Below, one piece after another: positions 34,619 to 46,821 of a stretch of DNA of 64,000 nucleotides; position 1 is the stretch's first letter, and each line of letters begins with the position of its first letter. The notes beneath the pieces were generated by a model. It worked only from the letters and a program-made list of their open reading frames with translations. It did no database searches and was not told the DNA's origin. The translations under genes and the position numbers were made by a program. Location: NCBI GenBank assembly GCA_039545315.1, contig BCIM01000001.1, forward strand, positions 3,381,783 to 3,445,782, read 5' to 3'. The DNA comes from Kondoa malvinella (taxonomy: Eukaryota; Basidiomycota; Agaricostilbomycetes; Agaricostilbales; Kondoaceae).

Positions 34619-37121
34619 ATGGCCTTGACACCTCTCGTCTGCTTTTCCATTTTCATTCGTGTTGCATTCAGCATGGGCCAAACACCTTCATTACACAACA
34701 CCGGTCTATCTATACCCTATTCACACTCTTACCACAATGTCAATATACCTACAGCCGACCTACAGCATGCCAAACGCGTCTTTGCACCAAGATCACTTTT
34801 ACAACCTAGACAACCAGAATACCGTACCGAAGTAGATTGGACAACACTTAGACTTTATGGCGAGGAGGATCGCTTACCGGACTTTTCTTACGCCGGAGCT
34901 TGGGCGTCCAGTCGAGAATTACCTTCGCCGAGAAGAAGCGCGAGTATTACGCTAGATCCTACTGGTGATAATACAGATCGAACGTATGTACAATTGCATC
35001 AGTGCAGCCCTGCCTCAGTTTCAAGTGCGTTGCAGAAAAGAGATTCAAGCAGCTATCAACAAACTAGCACGAGGCGGAGGCGGCGTACTAGAAGTCGGTC
35101 TACAATTTTTGCAATTGTACCTATGCTGATGGTTTGGCGCAGTTGTCAAAAGGCACATACTACCTCTCTGGAGCTACTATCGACATTTGGGGCAACAACG
35201 TCACCGTTCGTGGAGAATACGACAGTGATCTGCTCAACAAGGCGCCCACGACCGTGTTGATAGTCAACGGAACGTAAGTCTGCAGTGTCTTGTATTTGTC
35301 CATTCGCTCAATCGAGCCCTAGGCGGAGAGATGTGTTTACTATTGGTAATCCAGCTCTCAAAGCAGCGGAAATGGACAGCATTGCCAATTCTACTATCCG
35401 AGAGTGGGTTCTAATTCGCTTGTCAACCCTCGTACTGACGAATTAGCAGTGCACATGTTCCAGTCGGCGCTGAATCGCTTATGGTTTTCAATGCCAGTCT
35501 GTTTCAGGTCAAGCAGGTCAGCGCTTGTCCATATACTCTAGTCAAGCTCAATGTTGGAGATTCCAGGAAGTCTATGTGACAAGAGTAGTCACACCAGAGT
35601 GGATAGCAAATGTGGGAATGGATGATTTAGTAAGGGAAGGGGAGGATCAAGGTAAGTCTCCGTCTCCCTGCCCAAGTACGAGCTTACACATCCTCCAGTC
35701 TGGCTCGCTCCCGGAACGCTGTACCATCAACCACGTCGAATTGTAGCAATCAACCAAACTAGCAATACCTTATCCTTCGATTTTCCCCTTACCGACTCGC
35801 TCACACGACCGAATAACACCGGTTATGTAGTAGCTTACAAACCACCAGCAAATCGAACGAGCGGGTCTGGCGTAGAGAATTTCACTATTCGCTTGTTTGA
35901 AGATCAGTATGTTTTGCGATCGGATGTAATCGTGCGAGTGCTGATGAGAAGCAGATCGGATCTGGCCATCAATGACAGAACGCGCTTTGGCTATGTTCTC
36001 AAATTTGGTACATTCTCGCAAGACAATTGGGTCCGAAACCTAGATCTTGGCGTGAGCTGATTTATTATTTCAACTTCGATCATGCTTATGTCGTGTCGTA
36101 GGGATTCCTCCAATTCATCCATGTCGAGACTTGGGGTAAAAGGATAACGATACAGTGCGTTGCTAGACCTGGATTACGCGCTTGCTAATGTGGAACAGAG
36201 ATGTTGTCATGAGGAGAGACAAGGAGACCAACACGACTGCAGGTCTACCAGCTGATATCCTCATTGATGGATCGCAAGTCCTGGTGCATCGTTGTACAAC
36301 TACAGGAGTGCCGAATAGTCGGACTTTCACAGCTGCGACTGGAGCCCTAGTCTCGGGACCGAATGTGATGCTGCTTCATAGGTCAGTTCCTAGTGACCGG
36401 TGTTATCCCGCTGACGAGGGTGTAGCACGACTTTACCTGAACATGTCATTCAGCCTCATGCTCGATGGGCGACAGGCATCCTCGTAGACTCAAGCGATGT
36501 CGGGATCGTCGAGCTATACAACAGAGGAACGAAAGGATCAGGTCATGGTACGTTTTACGCAGCTTGCGTTCCTTCGCAGCTCAATTTTCGCCAGGCTGGG
36601 CTTGCGCAAACTCGGTTGCTTGGAATATCCGTACAACGGGGAGAATTGATGTGCAATCGCCTCCTGGTAGCGCAAATCTATGCGTTGGCTGCGTGGGCAA
36701 CATCAATAGGTACTTTGATTCCATCCACAATTTTTCGAAGCAGCTGATTGTACTTTGCCTTTGCAGCGACGCAACGCCTCTATCCTTCTTTTCGCCTCAG
36801 ATACCGGTCAATCCACCCAGTCTGTTCGAGCGACAGCTGATAGACCGTATCGGGCAAGAGCTTGCCTTCAAAATCGTCTACCCGCCTACGCCTGGCAGTC
36901 TGCTACCTTTGGCTGGAAATAGCTCAGGAGTGGTGGTGACAAATACAACAGGTCAGCTTGCTGTCTTGGTCAGCGATGACTTGCCTGACTCTGTTTTAGC
37001 TGCTGGAGGTACAGGCGGTCAAATCAGGCTGTCTGATGGACTTCATTCACAGACAATTCCAAGAACGGTACTGTTTATAAGCGTTCTAGCGCTCTTGATG
37101 GCGATGCTTAATGAACCATAG
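34619..37121 (+). CDS. Secreted beta-helix (pectin-lyase-fold) protein with probable GPI anchor
   Basis: An extracellular protein. The N-terminus MALTPLVCFSIFIRVAFSMG is a signal peptide. A lyase-like opening follows: FSYAGAWAS, DPTGDNTDRTKEIQAAIN, LARGGGGVLE, LSKGTYYLSGATIDIWG and NNVTVRGEYD. This is the usual start of right-handed beta-helix carbohydrate-active proteins. Later blocks are GTKGSGHGWA..VAWNI and VQSPPGSANLCVGCVG. The C-terminus (SQTIPRTVLFISVLALLMA) is a hydrophobic tail behind a small-residue region, typical of a GPI-attachment signal. Many N-glycosylation sites occur. Early splices read: intron after DRT near 34995 with the next exon at AAAAGAG, and an intron after VLE ending at 35136. 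Substrate and lyase activity are not known. Confidence 0.78.
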
Positions 37122-37519
37122 AACAACACATTCCGGCAAGAGGGTATTTCTCCTCTTCCCTGCATGATTGCTGTTCTTACGATAAACTATCGATCGGGCT
37201 TTCACTTGTTACGTCTAGATCTCAAATCTTCTCCGGTCGGTCGCTCCACTGCTCAATGCTTCCCTCCTCAATGTTGCTCGGTACAGCAAGGGAATCGTCT
37301 GGTAACCAATTTTCTCGCAAATCAGCCGCAGAGACGCAACATCACCTGATCCAACCCCACTCTAGCATTTTCTGAAACAGAAGCTGCCTTCTGGATCTCG
37401 CTTCTGAGATTGTTCGCGTCTTTGACAACTTGATCTCCCGCGAAGAGCAGCTCCAGTCTGCCTCTTGTCCTATCCCATCATCTGTATCCTCTCTTGCCAT
37501 CCTCGCGAAAAGCTTCAAG
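37122..37519 (+). other. Intergenic region
   Basis: About 400 bp between two + strand genes, pyrimidine-rich towards its right end. No gene is supported. Confidence 0.45.
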
Positions 37520-38265
37520 ATGCCTCTTCCTCAACATGATCCTAATCATCCCGCAAAACTCCTTGATCTATCAGACGGGAACGCTGAGAGACACGAGTAT
37601 GACGCTCGAGTACAGCGCAACAACGTGCATGCCCAGTACGGGTTCTGCCTTCATCATGGCCAAGAGGTATGTCAAGGCAGAGAACGTTCGCGCCATGTAC
37701 TAATACCGTAGCACTAGCCGGGGCTTCATCCAGATGAATGGTACAGCGCGTATAAGCAGAAGTGGGGAAAAGACTTCCCGCACCTTGGCAACGTGAGTCT
37801 CGTTCTCCGCTCTGATTAATCACGATTACTCACGAGAACAGGAAAACATCGATGATGAGAAGCACAGCCGCTGTTCGCCTTTCCATCCCTTGAACATCGA
37901 AGATCGGGATACCACTGACAACAAGCATGCTGAGGAAGCTTTCATCTTACAGACCAGCCACATCCAATTGCAGGTAAGTTCTGGTTGTTTTGGTCTTATT
38001 ACCTTTGGACTGTGATTTTACCTTCGCATTGTAGGTCGATATGCGCAACGGAAGGAAGCAGCAACCCTTCAACGAATCGGACATCGCAAAATACGCGGAG
38101 GATTGGCACCGGACGTATAAGCTCCATTATCCCCAGTCTCACTTGGATATCCCTCATTCAAGTGAATTCTCTCCTCTTGCGGTTCAATCTCAGCTTATTA
38201 TAGGTGTCCGACAGAGCTCGAAAATCGAATCAGGCGATGAAGTCAAATCGGACGTCGGAGAATAA
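37520..38265 (+). CDS. Small hydrophilic protein of unknown function
   Basis: A 194-residue protein in four exons: 37520-37666, 37718-37792, 37842-37973 and 38035-38265, totalling 585 nt with matching phases. It begins MPLPQHDPNHPAKLLDLS and contains LHPDEWYSAYKQKWGKDF, CSPFHPLNIEDRDTTDNK and DIAKYAEDWHRTYKLHYP. It is rich in His, Asp and Lys, with no signal peptide or membrane helix. I do not recognise a family. The clean splice structure makes it a real gene. It converges on RMD5, with 179 bp between stops. Confidence 0.75.
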
Positions 38266-38444
38266 GGGACAACGTGGTATAACGACCTATGTAGCCCCTA
38301 TAGATGCCTAGAAATGTAGTCTGCCCGAAACCCAGGATGTCGCCGGTACTGTCGTCCAATGACTTCAAGGACTCCCAACTTGAGTTGGAAGGTCATGCGC
38401 ACGGTTAGTCGATGTTGTACAATAAGTATGCACATGCGGTAAGC

Positions 38445-39840
38445 CTAGAAATACACCCTCATAGCCTTATCTACTGCACTACTCGCCGGACAATAAGGAC
38501 ATTTGACATTCCTATATGATCTGATCAGCTTGACTCATCGATCGGACAAAGACGACAACTCACGCTCCACCTTTGCTCAACCTATTCAAACTCTCCTTTG
38601 CAATAACATGACCACAAGGCAACATCATTGGCGGGTTCAATTCGGTCGTTTGTTCTTTACTGACTGGACAAGCGAAAACGGAATGAAAGCGATATTCTTC
38701 CCATTGCGTTGGGATTTCAACTGGTAATTCTTCTGAAGCTGACCAACCCGTTCGAGTTTCTTTCATTACGCTTCTGACTTTGGCGAGTTTTGATAATGCC
38801 CCTCCACCGCCTATATCGGTGAGTGTTTTGAGCGGTGGGGTGAGTGGTAGGTTTGTGAGTTGGGCAAAAGTGGATTGGAACAAGGGGACGAGGTAGGTAG
38901 CGTGGATTGGGGTGTTGAGGAGATCGGCATAGGGTGAGTTGGATAGTTTCGTTGAGGGTGAATAGAGGGATGCAGCGAGCAAGCGAGAGAGTTCTGGCAA
39001 ATGCCGCGATGTGTAGAAAGGTTGGAAATGATCACGGGCGTATTGAAGTGCCATGATTGAGCCGGGTTTGCTGCTTGGATAACGTGCAGATAAGGATGCT
39101 GGTAGTGGATTCGATAACAGGCAATGCATGAAATATGATCGATGGAGAGCGAATTCGAGAGGCGAGCAAGTCTCGTTTAATTGCGATTGGTGTTCCGCTA
39201 CCCAGCTTGATAGCAGGGTGAGCGGAGATTCAACGGAAAGATAAGGGAAACATACGCAAGAGCCGGTTCTAGATTAGATTCTGCAATAGCCTGACCGATA
39301 TTGTGCATCTCGCCATAGCTATTGAACGTCTCTTGAGGGAATTCGATGCCTGCTTCAGCTACGAATTGCCTGATAGCGTCTTCGTTTGCATTCGTCCGCA
39401 CCAGATGGTCCGCTATCACTTGATCTATCTGGTGCTGGTCTTCTGGAGAGGAAAAGTACATGTGTTCGAAAGGATTGACAGCATTGTCTGGAATAGGCGG
39501 TAGGACGTGCGTCAAGTCTGCCGAGAATTTCTGCCAAACCCAACGCCTGAATACAGGCCAAACACATAGTAGCTGCACCACACACCTTGTCTATGCTCTT
39601 GCCTAGCTTGTTCAAAGGATTATGAACGTCCTTGACAGCATCTGACATTCGACCAGAGCCATTTTGAACGGCTGTAAGCAGACCAGGCAGAGCAGCTTGT
39701 AATGTGGTTGAGCCATTGCCCAGACGTTGTTGAATCTCTTCAAGTCTTCCTATCAATGTGCCTAGGACAGCAGCTTGCGTCGATTCGAGCGCTGTCGACT
39801 TGGCCTTCACTTTGGCAAGATCCGCTTGCAGTGAGTTCAT
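38445..39840 (-). CDS. RMD5: GID/CTLH E3 ubiquitin ligase subunit RMD5
   Basis: RING-type subunit of the GID (CTLH) complex, which in yeast degrades gluconeogenic enzymes when glucose returns. The N-terminal half is coiled coil (TLIGRLEEIQQRLGNG). It is followed by LisH/CTLH-like helices (QVIADHLVRTNANEDAIR, NIGQAIAESNLEPALAWV) and the non-canonical RING: FACPVSKEQTTELNPPMM, LPCGHVIAKESLNRLSKG, NVKCPYCPAS. Exons: 39840-39586, 39530-39256, 39205-38564 and 38511-38445, totalling 1239 nt and 412 residues. The last splice is needed to restore CPYCPAS. It shares a 267-bp divergent promoter with SEC2. Confidence 0.93.
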
Positions 39841-40107
39841 TGCAGGCCCGTGAAAGGTGTTGGATTTAAGACCTCAGCGATCTTGTCGTGGCAATAATAG
39901 CCCTTCGGCGCGTCGCATCATCAGGTCAAGAGCTGTTGTTCAGAAGCAGTCCAGAAGTGAGTTGAGCATACGAGGCATAGCTCTTCGTTCTGTGAGAGCC
40001 ATACGCACTGCTCAATTCCAGGTGCTCATCTCTTTGTCCCACAGACACACGTCAAAGCAAACATCTGAAGGGCGCAACACGCAAACAGGCGTACAACAGG
40101 CTCAGCC

Positions 40108-42451
40108 ATGGCCGAGACGGAGCCTGCAACTCCTGTAATGGATGCACAAGATGACGCAGACCGCTCTGAAGCAATAGCTGGTCGAGGTCGCATGGATTCG
40201 GTCTATTCGACTCCGCCAATAGGTGGACCAACATCGCCTGAAATACCTGTAAGCTGCTCCTCTGACTCCCCGTGCACTTGCTGAAATGTAGCAGCAAACC
40301 ATTACCGAAAACGAGGTTGCGCCAGAAGTGCCTGACGTACCAGCACCTCGGGAAGACACAGAACAAGAAATAGCTCTGAAAGGTCAAGTGGCAGACCTGC
40401 AGAGTCAGCTTGCTTCTCTCAATTCCAAGTTGGTCAAGACGTTTGGGCGGATCGGGGATCTAGAGGATGAGGTAGAAAACGCGAATGGTATTACTGTTGG
40501 CTTGCGGAATAAGGTCAATGATCTGGAGGTCGAAAGAGTAGCTTGGGATAGGCGGCTAGAGGGAGGTCTGATTGTAGAAAAGGTGAACTTCCTCTCATGC
40601 TTTCATTGCACGCGTACTTATGATGAAGAATAGGCTCATGTCCAATCCGAATTGACTCTGCTTATGGACCGCGTCATTGCCGAAACAGCATCTCGAGGCA
40701 AAGCAGAAGCAGACAAAGCAAAGTTCGAAGGCGAATTAGACGAATTGTCCGCTTCTCTGTTCAACGAAGCGAATCGAATGGTCGCTGCCGAACGCATTGC
40801 CAAAGTCATAGCCGAGCGCAAATCAGAATCACTAGAAGAGCGTCTCAAGGATACAGAGGTCCTCATGGGCGGTCAATCAGAGCAGATGAAGGACTTGGGC
40901 AACAAGCTAGATTCCATTGAGCGAGAACGAGATCAGCTTCGGAATTTATTGAACAGCATGGAAGCGGATCCGACAGTGTCGGGAGCAAGACAATCAACTC
41001 CAACTGCTACTTTCGTCAATGGCGATTCCATCCCGACTATTATAGCTTCTCGACCTGCCTCGCCTGGATCATCATCTCAGCCCGCCTTCTCTCTAGCACA
41101 TCCTATGCCATCTCTCATGACTGATATACTACCTTACCATGAATTCATACTCTACCTCCGACATCTCGGTCGCTTAAAACTTCAACTAGATCAACCTTTC
41201 CTGCCCGGCCAAAACCCAGGCTACTCTCGTTCCGAACACCTAGCCAACATACTCAACATTACCTCACACACCTCACAGCCATTCATCAAACGTTGCGTGG
41301 AGGAAGACAGCGATCCATGCCTTCGCCTCGATCTCGCCCCCGGTCTGAATTGGTTATCGAGACGCAATGTCCAATCCGCTATTCTAGAAGGTCAACTCAT
41401 CATTGAGCCCACGCACAATGCTCCTTCTACTTCATGTGCGCTTTGTGGTACCGAATCGCTTTCTTCTCGACCTGGATTAGATCGAATTCCATCGCAACAA
41501 GGCACTATGAGGAAATTGATTGGCGCCACTTCTTGGGGTTTCAGATCTTCTTCTCCCTCTGCAAACACGTCCACTAACCGACCTGCCAATTCGCAGCAAG
41601 TCTACATTTTTAGGATAGACAATACTACTAATCCAGCTTCTTTCTTGCTCTGCTCGAATTATTGTTTGGAGCGATTAAGAAGCACATGCGAATTTTGGGG
41701 CGCGGTGAGAGGAGTAGCTAGAGCTGTGGTAGTGGATGGGAAAAATTTGAGCGAGAAGAAAGCTGGTGCGATTGGTAGAGGGGTGCCGCCTGCGCTGGAG
41801 AGGAAGAGTGAAGAAGGCGACAATAGGAGGGTTACGCCTCTTTCTACTCCCGAGGAACAGCCAAAGAGGAGCGTTCCGCCTCTACCTGCGTCGTTGGACA
41901 AGAAAGAGGAAGATGTGGAAGAAAAGCCTGTAGCAAGTGAAGAGGAAGTTGAATCATCTCCAGCTGTCGATGAGAAGGATGCTGTAACGGAAGAATCAGT
42001 GCCTGATGAACAGTCAGAAAAAACTGATCCAGCAGGAAGCAGTTCAACAACAGAGGAGAAGTCATCTACCGAGAATGAGAAGTTGGAAGATGTTTCAACG
42101 CCTCCAGAGGTGAAGCTCACTTCTGAGGAGCCAAAAGAAGAGTCCACACCTGTCGCTCCAGCTGTCGTTCCACCACCAGTACCCCGTCGATCTGGTGCTC
42201 GACCCAAAATCAACACTACACCTTCTTCCTCCAACCTCTCGTCTAGTCAACCACCATCAGCAGCTCAAGAACTAGCTACACCAGTCACACCAGCAGCACA
42301 GCCCTTGTCGAGGCAAGGCAGCTATATGAACCTGAAACAGGAAGACAGCCGAGCTTGGGAGGTGAAGCAGTGGGACGAACTGATACGGATCAAGGAGAAG
42401 CTGTTTTGGACTAGAGTTGGGATGCAGTCTCCGAACAGAGCTAATGTATAA
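40108..42451 (+). CDS. SEC2: Rab guanine nucleotide exchange factor SEC2
   Basis: Activates the exocytic Rab (Sec4 type) on secretory vesicles. The decisive part is a long coiled coil ending with ELDELSASLFNEANRMVAAE, the Sec2/Rabin8 exchange signature. Coiled coil covers roughly residues 60-330. A conserved region LRHLGRLKLQLDQPFLPG and CALCGTESLSSRPGLD follows, resembling the second conserved block of fungal Sec2 proteins. A low-complexity Glu/Ser/Pro tail (EEKPVASEEEVESSPAVD) precedes a short end, SRAWEVKQWDEL. Exons: 40108-40248, 40292-40582 and 40634-42451, totalling 2250 nt and 749 residues. Confidence 0.85.
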
Positions 42452-42522
42452 TGGCCATTTTCACTATTTGACTCTCTTGCCTTCAAACCATCGAACATCT
42501 ACAAACGCATATTTTGGTAAAA

Positions 42523-44086
42523 ATGAGCAGCCAGTGGGTAGGTTGGAATCCGACAATGGGCGTCAAGATCAGTCCATCAAAGCCCAAAGCTGTCAAGGCC
42601 GATGCTGCGTCTGTCATGCGAATTCCACCCCGCAAGAAAACACCAAAGTGAGAAGCTCTGCAATATCCTTGATGCACAGCGCTTACAAGCCACTGCAGAC
42701 ACTCGACAGCTGCTCAAAGAGGTTCTCTCCTACCTGTCAAATTCGCACCGACCTCCTCAGATTCTGATGACGATCTGCCCGACGTCAATGTTGATTTGGC
42801 AACTTTACGCAAGTTATCCTCCTCGAGAGCTACGTTCGGCAGCTATGAGACTGAGCGGCCTGTCAAGAAAGCCTCCAAGCAAAAGCTTCAGCCCGTTATT
42901 GACCTGTCTGCTTCGTCGGAAGAGGAAGCCCCTCCTGTAAGATCTGTCAAAGGCCCACTAGGCGCTCGTGCTCCACCTCAGAAGACTGCTTCGTGGAATG
43001 ATATTTTCACCTCTCCGCCCGTTGCTGTTGTCCCTAAAGCGAAATCAACGAAAGCTTCGACCAAATCGACAACGAAAACAGCAGCCAAGAGCACCACAAA
43101 GCCATTGACAAAGACTTTTCAAGAGAAGAAATATTGGAGAGCAGAACTAGACAAGAAGAAGCAGGAGGAAAGCAACAGGCTCAAAGCTCAATACCCGCGC
43201 TTTCATTGGGCCAACGTTAATAGAAAAGGCAATTTCCGACCACCTTCTAAACGAATCTTCACTTCTGATCCTGATGAGTTGAGAGTGGCTCTGGAGGAGA
43301 TGTATGCCAAGGGCGAGAGGGTCTGTAGTCTGGATTTGGAATGGGAGTTTGATCGGAAAGGAGCGCATAGAACGGCTTTGGTTCAGGTTGGGACGCTCAG
43401 TACGGTTGCGATCTTCTCTGTTTCTCAGAGAGAGCAGGACGGTGAGCTGATTTGCTGTTCTGTGATTCAAGCTAATATGAGGCCAGTGCTACCTCAATGT
43501 CTTGTGAACTTCCTAGAAGACCCAGAGTTCATCAAAGTAGGCGTCAACATCAAAGGTACTTCCTCCTCTATGTGCATATATACGCGAGCTGACCCTGAAC
43601 TAGGCGACGCGGACAAGCTTCATCGGGATTTCCCAAACCTCATCTCATCCATCAGAGGGCTGCTCGAAGTACAGAAACTCGCTTTCGGTCTTGATCAACC
43701 GCACTTCGACGCGATAGGGATGAAGCGCCATCACATAAGTCTACAGAAATTGGTTGCGCATTATATGAATCTGTATTTGGTTCGTTCGCTTGGTCCGAGC
43801 ATGGCAAGTACTGATTATAAGACCAGGATAAAGGCGAAAGAAAGTCTGCATGGGAAGATAAGGAGTTATCGGAGATGCAGCTGGATTGTGAGTGTTCAGA
43901 ATTGGTTGTGATATCGATCTGAATGAGGTGCAGATGCCGCTGGAGATGTGGTCGCTGCGTTGCAAGTCTTTTTACGGCTGGTGGATGTGAGTATATTCTT
44001 TCTGTAGCTATAGCATAGCTAATCAAAAGGGACAGCTGGCTATGCTTTCGCCTGAACAGGTTCGAGAGTATTGTTTTGACGTTTGA
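42523..44086 (+). CDS. Werner-type 3'-5' exonuclease
   Basis: A DEDDy 3'-5' exonuclease of the WRN family, probably acting on DNA ends. Exo I is VCSLDLEWEFDRKGAHRT followed by ALVQVGT. The middle block reads FLEDPEFIKVGVNIKGDA. Exo III is a tyrosine-less YAAGDVVAALQVFLRL. The N-terminus is a basic, low-complexity linker (KSTKASTKSTTKTAAKST). Exons: 42523-42647, 42690-43441, 43487-43555, 43604-43779, 43827-43887, 43934-43986 and 44030-44086, totalling 1293 nt and 430 residues. The last exon is the least certain. There is no helicase domain, so it resembles the stand-alone WRN exonucleases of plants and fungi. Confidence 0.85.
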
Positions 44087-44218
44087 TCAGCTATCGCTTG
44101 AGATTGTGGATGCGGATAAGGTTGTGAGGAGTGTACAGCGTGTATTACAAAGTGATTTCAGACTGGGTCATGATCCAAAATTGCCGTCGCGTTGGTTGGT
44201 TCGACACTACGAAACATC

Positions 44219-46737
44219 ATGGCTTCAGGCAAACGCCAGAGAGACCGCGAACTCGTAGCTGAATCTTCACGCTCGTCCAAGAAGCACAAGCATAGCAGCC
44301 CTAAACGCGACTACACATCTCGAGAGGATGCCAAACCTTCTACGTCTTCACGTAAACGCAACAGGCAGGCGAGGAGCGTGTCTGTGTCTCAAGCGCTGGC
44401 TATGAAAAGGGAAGCGCGTGATGAAAGCGCTCAATCTTCTGCTACGCTGCAAGATGAAATCAACGTCGAACAGGATGCGGATGCTTCGATACTGTTCGTT
44501 GATGGCCCGAGTCCAAAGCAAAAGAGGAAACACAAGACTAAAGCTAAGAAAGAAGACGATGATCTCGCGTCTGGACAATTCAAAGTCGAGCCTGATGAAC
44601 TACAAGCTATAGTGACTATCGCCTCTTCCGCGCCTGTACTTCTTGACCCAAAGACTGAGGATGCACTTGAAGAAGATATCAAGCCAGTACTGGAGGATGC
44701 TAATCCTTCAAAGATATCAAAGAAGAACAAGGGTAAAGGCAAAGAAGAGGGTTGGGCTGTCGGTTTGGCATCATCGCCTAGAGCGGCCGATCCACCTGTC
44801 GTAGCTGCCATAGCGCATGTGCAAGATCCTGAAATTGAGCGACTCAAGTTGGAAATTGAGCGGATGCAAAAGGAGCTGCTGTTCAAAGATGAGGTACTTT
44901 CTTTTGTCTTTGCATTTAGTGATATGCTGATATTGCTCTAGGTCCTGAGCGCGCACCGAAGCGTGACTACCTTCCTGCAAGATTCGCTGAACTGCTCGAT
45001 TTGTCTCATGACGTTTGTCGACCCGCTAGCGTAAGCATTGCTTGTCTACATGCTTTTTATAAGGCTTACAAGACATGTCGATGTTACAGACTCTCATGCG
45101 GACATGTCTTCTGCCGAAAATGTCTCAAAGACTGTTTCATCCATCAAAGAGCTCGTTGTTCAAACGAAGGTCCAGTCCGCACCGAATGTCCTTCTTGTCG
45201 GAATGCAAACATCACTCGACCTTTTCCTGTGTTTGTCGTGAGGGATCTGACGGCGAAAATGAAGTTGCTCGAAGCTGCTGGTGGGTTGTTGTGGGTTGGT
45301 GAAGAAGCTGGTAGTAGTCCCGGTAGGAAGAGTGTTGAATTGCCCGGGAGTGAGGCGGATGAGTGGCATGTACGTCCTGATATCACTATAGCGATGAGCT
45401 ATTTTTGATGTCGTGTGCGTACAGGGCTTCTTTCCGACGCAAGATCGCACTGCCACTTATGCCCATGCTGTCCGTCGTGGTCTGGTCGACGCGGAAGATG
45501 GAGTTCAGCGGTGTGTCAACTGTAATTGGGAGATTGAAGATGGCATGTGTTTGCATTGGTTCGTCATCGGGGTTACTTTCAGCCTATCGTAGCTGATGCT
45601 TTATCTTCCGACTCGGACAGCGGCGAGCAATATGATGGCGGTCATCTATCCGATCTCGATGCAGACTTTGGCCTAGACCGCGGACAAGATCTCGACCTAC
45701 CTAGCTTTCGCTCAGACGACGATGAAGGCGACTTATCAGATCTCGTCGTACCGGATGAAACACTCTCTGATGATCCCGACACGTCTTTTATGGTTCCAAC
45801 TCGTCGTTCTGCTGGTGATCAAGCGCTTCGACAAGCTTTGCGAGATCGATATGGTCCTGATGAAAGTGAAAGTGGGTCTAGCAGCTCCGACTCAGAAGAA
45901 CAAGACGATGAGGGCGAGGGAGATGCTGAACTGGACGCTACGGTTGATCTTCAGGATCTGACGCAGCAAAACTCGGACGACGAAGACTCAAGACCACCAT
46001 TTTCAGACGAAGATGGCGATGACCAGCAATCCCTGCCTCCGCTACGAAAACCAAAGCATCTTGACGTTAACTCGGATGTCCTCAGCGGCGATGATCTACC
46101 TGCAGATAGCGAAGAGTTAGAGTATGGAGATTCGCCCGACGTCTCTGCGCAATTTCAGCGAATTGTACGACATGCTACATCAGATGGCATCGATCCAGAA
46201 GAAGATTCCGAACCTATCGCTCCCAGGAGGAGGAAGAAAAGGATCATTTCGTCTGACTCAGAGGACGACATTCAAGTCATTTCGGCACCAGCAGTACGCA
46301 GGCCGCAGCTCAACCCTTACCTCGACGAGGAAGCCGAAGATAGCGAAGAGCTCGAGTATACTGGAGCTACCAGAGGAGATGAAAGCAGAGTGGCTCGATA
46401 TGGAAGCTTGAGTCCTGAATCGGAAGCGCAGGCTATGATGGATTATGAAGACCATCTGGAAGCAGAACTGGCGCAAGAGATGTTGGAACAAGAGATCGAG
46501 AATGACTTGGAAGCAGACAATGACATGGAACGGGATGCTGAGGAAGAAGGAGAGCTTGAAGGCGAAATGGCGGAATACAGCGACATTGAAGAGATTGATC
46601 GTCCTCATTATGGTCAGCCGCAGGTCTACCTTCATCCGGACCCAGATGTCGTTGACTCGGAAGAAGACTTTTTGGAAGGGAGAGAATCGGATGCGGAAGG
46701 GAGCCTGCAAATGGATAGTGACGGTCAGCTGTACTGA
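44219..46737 (+). CDS. RING-finger protein with long acidic tail
   Basis: Probable E3 ubiquitin ligase, nuclear by composition. The N-terminus is basic (SSRSSKKHKHSSPKRDYT). A coiled-coil lead (IERLKLEIERMQKELLFK) precedes the RING: NCSICLMTFVDPLA, LSCGHVFCRKCLKDC and TECPSCRNANITRPF. A long acidic Ser/Asp/Glu tail follows. Exons: 44219-44893, 44942-45030, 45090-45369, 45425-45548 and 45593-46737, totalling 2313 nt and 770 residues. A segment RCVNCNWEIEDGMCLH just before the last splice looks like half of a second zinc module. The intron chosen here (44 nt, 45549-45592) removes part of it, but other joins break the frame. The combination with an acidic tail recalls Psh1-like histone ligases, but this is not proven. 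Confidence 0.78.
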
Positions 46738-46821
46738 TAGAGCCCAGAGAGAACGTATGTAGGCATGACACTCTGAACCTGAGATTATACAATATAATGC
46801 TTGATGTGCGCGCTTGAAAGC

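Noticed and set aside
41659..42234. 191-codon open frame on the - strand opposite SEC2
   Set aside because: It mirrors the Glu/Ser-rich low-complexity tail of SEC2, which leaves the opposite strand open by composition.
46258..46710. 150-codon open frame on the - strand opposite the RING protein
   Set aside because: Antisense shadow of the acidic tail; it becomes Phe/Leu-rich only because GAA/GAG codons are reversed.
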